This document shows, one piece after another, positions 5,516 through 7,417 of a DNA stretch of 7,417 nucleotides (positions are counted from its first letter, which is position 1; each line of letters opens with the position of its first letter). This stretch comes from Candidatus Margulisiibacteriota bacterium (GTDB lineage Bacteria; Margulisbacteria; Marinamargulisbacteria; DT-59). Both the position numbers and the translations under genes were made by a program. The stretch is taken from assembly GCA_013215865.1 (NCBI GenBank), contig JABSQL010000210.1, positions 1 through 7,417 of the forward strand, read 5' to 3'. The notes beneath the pieces were generated by a model. It had not been told where the DNA came from and ran no database searches. It saw only the letters and a list, made by a program, of their open reading frames with translations.

Positions 5516-6462
5516 GAATGTCTTTTCACAATCAGCATATTATTTCTGTGGACCAATTTACAACTGAGATGATTGATTCTTTATTTAGACTTTCTCAAAA
5601 AATGGAGCCGATTGTTCAAAATAGGAAAGGGCCTAAACCATTGAATGGGTATGTTTTGGGTAACTTATTTTTTGAAGCAAGTACCCGAAGTCGAATGAGT
5701 TTTGCCTCTGCTTTTTATTATTTAGGGGGATTGGTGAATAGCACAGTTGGGATGGTATTTTCATCTATATCGAAGGGAGAAACGTTGGCGGACACGATCC
5801 GTGTGATTCAATCTTACTGTGATATTATTGCGTTGCGCCATCCTGAGATCGGTTCTGCTTGTGAGGCAGCATCCATATCTAGAGTACCCATTATTAATGC
5901 AGGAGATGGACATGGTGAGCATCCAACCCAGGCATTATTAGATTTGTATACAATATTTCTAGAGAAAGGAACGTTAGATCATTTGACCATTACCATGGTA
6001 GGGGACCTTCGTTTTGGTCGTACGGTGCATTCTCTTGCGCGGTTATTGTGTTTGCAAAAGGGTATTCGGTTCAAGTTTGTTGCTCCTCAGGTAGTTCAAA
6101 TGCCAGAAGACATTGTTACGGAAATCAAAGGGAAGGGTTTTGAGGTAGAGATATCAGAAGATTTAAATGAAGCCATGAAGTCATCAGATATTATTTATTC
6201 TACGCGTATACAAAGAGAGCGATTTGAACACCCCAAGGATTATGAATCGATTGAAAATTTGTACATTCTCACGAAAGAGAAGATTCAATCTTTATGTAAG
6301 AAAGATGTGTCTATTCTTCATCCCTTGCCCAGAACCAATGAAATTGACACCGGTGTAGATGAAATGTCACAAGCGGCTTATTTCAGGCAAGCCCAAAACG
6401 GGTTATATGTGAGAATGGCATTGTTTCTGCTTGTCTTAGGGCGAGAGTCAGATATTCAATAA
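5512..6462 (+). CDS. pyrB: Aspartate carbamoyltransferase catalytic chain
   Basis: The 316-residue enzyme joins carbamoyl phosphate and aspartate to N-carbamoyl-aspartate, the second step of de novo pyrimidine synthesis. The carbamoyl-phosphate loop is FEASTRSRMSF (54-64), with S57, T58, R59. The mobile loop carries S84 and K88 in SKGETLADT. Further active-site residues match the E. coli enzyme: R109 in ALRHP, H137 and Q140 in GEHPTQALLD, R170 in FGRTVHSL, R232 and Q234 in TRIQRERF, and P271-L272 in HPLPR. All key positions are filled, so it should be active. Length (316) is like the roughly 310-residue E. coli chain. No regulatory chain (pyrI) follows; the next gene faces the other way. It starts inside the rsfS stop codon without a good Shine-Dalgarno and ends the operon. 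Confidence 0.96.
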   Translation: MRMSFHNQHIISVDQFTTEMIDSLFRLSQKMEPIVQNRKGPKPLNGYVLGNLFFEASTRSRMSFASAFYYLGGLVNSTVGMVFSSISKGETLADTIRVIQSYCDIIALRHPEIGSACEAASISRVPIINAGDGHGEHPTQALLDLYTIFLEKGTLDHLTITMVGDLRFGRTVHSLARLLCLQKGIRFKFVAPQVVQMPEDIVTEIKGKGFEVEISEDLNEAMKSSDIIYSTRIQRERFEHPKDYESIENLYILTKEKIQSLCKKDVSILHPLPRTNEIDTGVDEMSQAAYFRQAQNGLYVRMALFLLVLGRESDIQ

Positions 6463-6483
6463 TCTTGTTTTGAATTAAATTAT

Positions 6484-7416
6484 CTATAGACTATGGATTA
6501 TTTCTTTGGTTAACCCCGTGAATCGAATGATCTTATCAATTGACTCTTTATCCTTTAACATCATTTTTGCAATTTCAAAATTTCTCCCCATTTGACCCTC
6601 TTTTAGCCCTTTTTCTTTCCCTTCTTTTAGCCCTTTTTCTTTTCCTTCTTTGATACCCACTTCTCTCCCCTCCTTCAGACCCTTCTCTTTACCCTGTTTG
6701 AGGCATCTATTTCTAACATACATCAGTTCAGAGTGCTGATCCCTGAACCATTTCAATCGGGCATCATATATGTCAATCTCTGATTCATTAAAATACATGG
6801 TCTCTAACTCAACGATCGCTTTCTTGATCTCTGGTACCTCTTCCAACTCTTTTGGGATGTCTTCTAAACTATAATTCTCTGCTTCCTTCAGAAATGTTAC
6901 CCACAGATCCAATGCGGACTTTAATTGGGGAAGCGCTTTATTAAACTTCTCTAACTCTATGACATGGATTTCCAAATCTTCAAAATGGGGTTTATGGGTT
7001 TTTGTGTTTAATATTTTAAATTCGTTATGAAACCCTTTATCTTCTAAACGGTTATACACCAATACATGTATACTCACTGTTTTGTTCAGCGTCTCATATC
7101 GGCCTGCTTTCTTTAGCTGGGAAGTATATAATCTCGACCAATAATACAGTGCCCGTTTATCGTAATATTCTTGCCCTTTGATCTGTACCTCTAAATTATA
7201 GTACCGTCCATTAAGATCTTTGGCCTTAACATCCAATATGGATTTCTTATCTCCCACAAACTCTGCTTCCATATATGGATTCTTGAACTCGATATCACAG
7301 ATCTGATCTTCTTTGGATACAATTGAATTAACAAAAGAGATAAATATATCTTTATTTTCTTCACTACCAAATAACTTTTTAAATGCGAAATCTACTTTAG
7401 GGTTTAATCTTGTCAT
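6484..7416 (-). CDS. Rpn/PD-(D/E)XK nuclease family transposase-like protein
   Basis: The complete 310-residue protein is of the Rpn (YhgA-like, PDDEXK_2) type, nucleases associated with recombination and mobile DNA in many host-associated bacteria. The N-terminus MTRLNPKVDFAFKKLFG is typical. The nuclease core shows D62 in SILDVKAKD, and E76 and Q78 in YYNLEVQIKG, the D...ExQ form of the PD-(D/E)XK site; a conserved YYWSRLYTSQL helix follows at about 91-101. Catalytic residues are present, so it may be active. Residues about 241-275 are an octapeptide repeat of the GKEKGLKE kind, and a short C-terminal tail with a GLTKEII-like end follows, as commonly seen in this family. The minus-strand ATG is at 7416-7414; upstream DNA lies outside the window, so its ribosome binding site cannot be judged. 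It faces pyrB with 21 bp between the stops. Often present in many copies per genome. Confidence 0.9.
   Translation of the reverse strand: MTRLNPKVDFAFKKLFGSEENKDIFISFVNSIVSKEDQICDIEFKNPYMEAEFVGDKKSILDVKAKDLNGRYYNLEVQIKGQEYYDKRALYYWSRLYTSQLKKAGRYETLNKTVSIHVLVYNRLEDKGFHNEFKILNTKTHKPHFEDLEIHVIELEKFNKALPQLKSALDLWVTFLKEAENYSLEDIPKELEEVPEIKKAIVELETMYFNESEIDIYDARLKWFRDQHSELMYVRNRCLKQGKEKGLKEGREVGIKEGKEKGLKEGKEKGLKEGQMGRNFEIAKMMLKDKESIDKIIRFTGLTKEIIHSL
6601..6696. repeat. Four tandem 24-bp units inside the Rpn-family gene
   Basis: Four in-frame units of 24 bp run end to end (6601-6624, 6625-6648, 6649-6672, 6673-6696). The first two differ at one base; the other two are more diverged. On the minus strand each encodes eight residues of the form E/Q-G-K/R-E-K/V-G-L/I-K. 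Being a multiple of three, gain or loss of a unit keeps the frame. Charged, coil-like repeats in this position are known in the family and vary in number between paralogs. Confidence 0.9.
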
Positions 7417-7417
7417 T

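Larger units (their letters stand above)
3202..6462 (+). other. Probable operon yqeK-LCP-rsfS-pyrB with three ATGA overlaps
   Basis: Three successive junctions are 4-nt ATGA overlaps (3804-3807, 5162-5165, 5512-5515), where the start of the next gene overlaps the stop of the previous one. None of the downstream genes has a strong Shine-Dalgarno, which fits termination-reinitiation. The gene for the exported protein (2736-3188), 13 nt upstream, probably belongs to the same transcript. yqeK-LCP-rsfS is a known linkage; pyrB as the last gene is not part of it as far as I know. Confidence 0.7.

Noticed and set aside
6454..6475. ATTCAA/TTGAAT inverted repeat between pyrB and the Rpn-family gene as a terminator
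   Set aside because: Arms are six AT-rich pairs with a 10-nt loop and no T-run, and one arm lies inside pyrB; too weak to call.
6601..6696. Tandem repeats as a CRISPR array
   Set aside because: The units are contiguous without spacers and encode an in-frame octapeptide repeat.

Overview
The window is about 7.4 kb of AT-rich bacterial DNA, estimated by eye at roughly 38-40% GC. It holds nine protein-coding genes, including one IS remnant, and no RNA gene. I cannot name the organism. The gene order yqeK - LCP (LytR-type) - rsfS is known from Firmicutes and Spirochaetes. Other signs are a short cytoplasmic cyclophilin with a helical tail, an Rpn-family PD-(D/E)XK gene, a eukaryotic-like kinase and a transposase tail. 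Together these suggest a spirochaete or another host-associated or microbial-mat bacterium whose genome carries mobile genes. This placement is inference.

Left part (1-2052) is accessory in character. It opens with the C-terminal end of a transposase, probably ISL3-like, and a hairpin just behind it. Next comes a two-gene unit with GTG starts. The first gene is a 464-aa protein with a helical N-terminal half and a C-terminal Ser/Thr protein-kinase fold. It overlaps a 119-aa acidic protein of unknown function. The pair looks like a kinase (possibly a secreted effector or toxin) and its dedicated partner, and is the least ordinary item in the window.

Middle part (2049-3188): a peptidyl-prolyl isomerase gene on the minus strand converges on the 119-aa gene, and the two stop codons share the tetramer CTAG. 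Upstream of the isomerase, a 138-bp divergent promoter region leads rightward to a small exported protein with a clear signal peptide.

Right part (3202-6462) is a housekeeping operon: yqeK (Ap4A hydrolase/HD), an LCP envelope glycopolymer ligase, rsfS (ribosome silencing factor) and pyrB (aspartate carbamoyltransferase). All three internal junctions are 4-nt ATGA overlaps, so translation is probably coupled. The operon links dinucleotide-stress signalling, cell-wall polymer attachment, translation shut-down and pyrimidine synthesis. The pyrB linkage is the unusual part.

The window ends with a complete Rpn-type nuclease/transposase-like gene on the minus strand (6484-7416), convergent with pyrB. 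Its coding sequence contains four copies of a 24-bp repeat encoding Gly-Lys-Glu-rich octapeptides.
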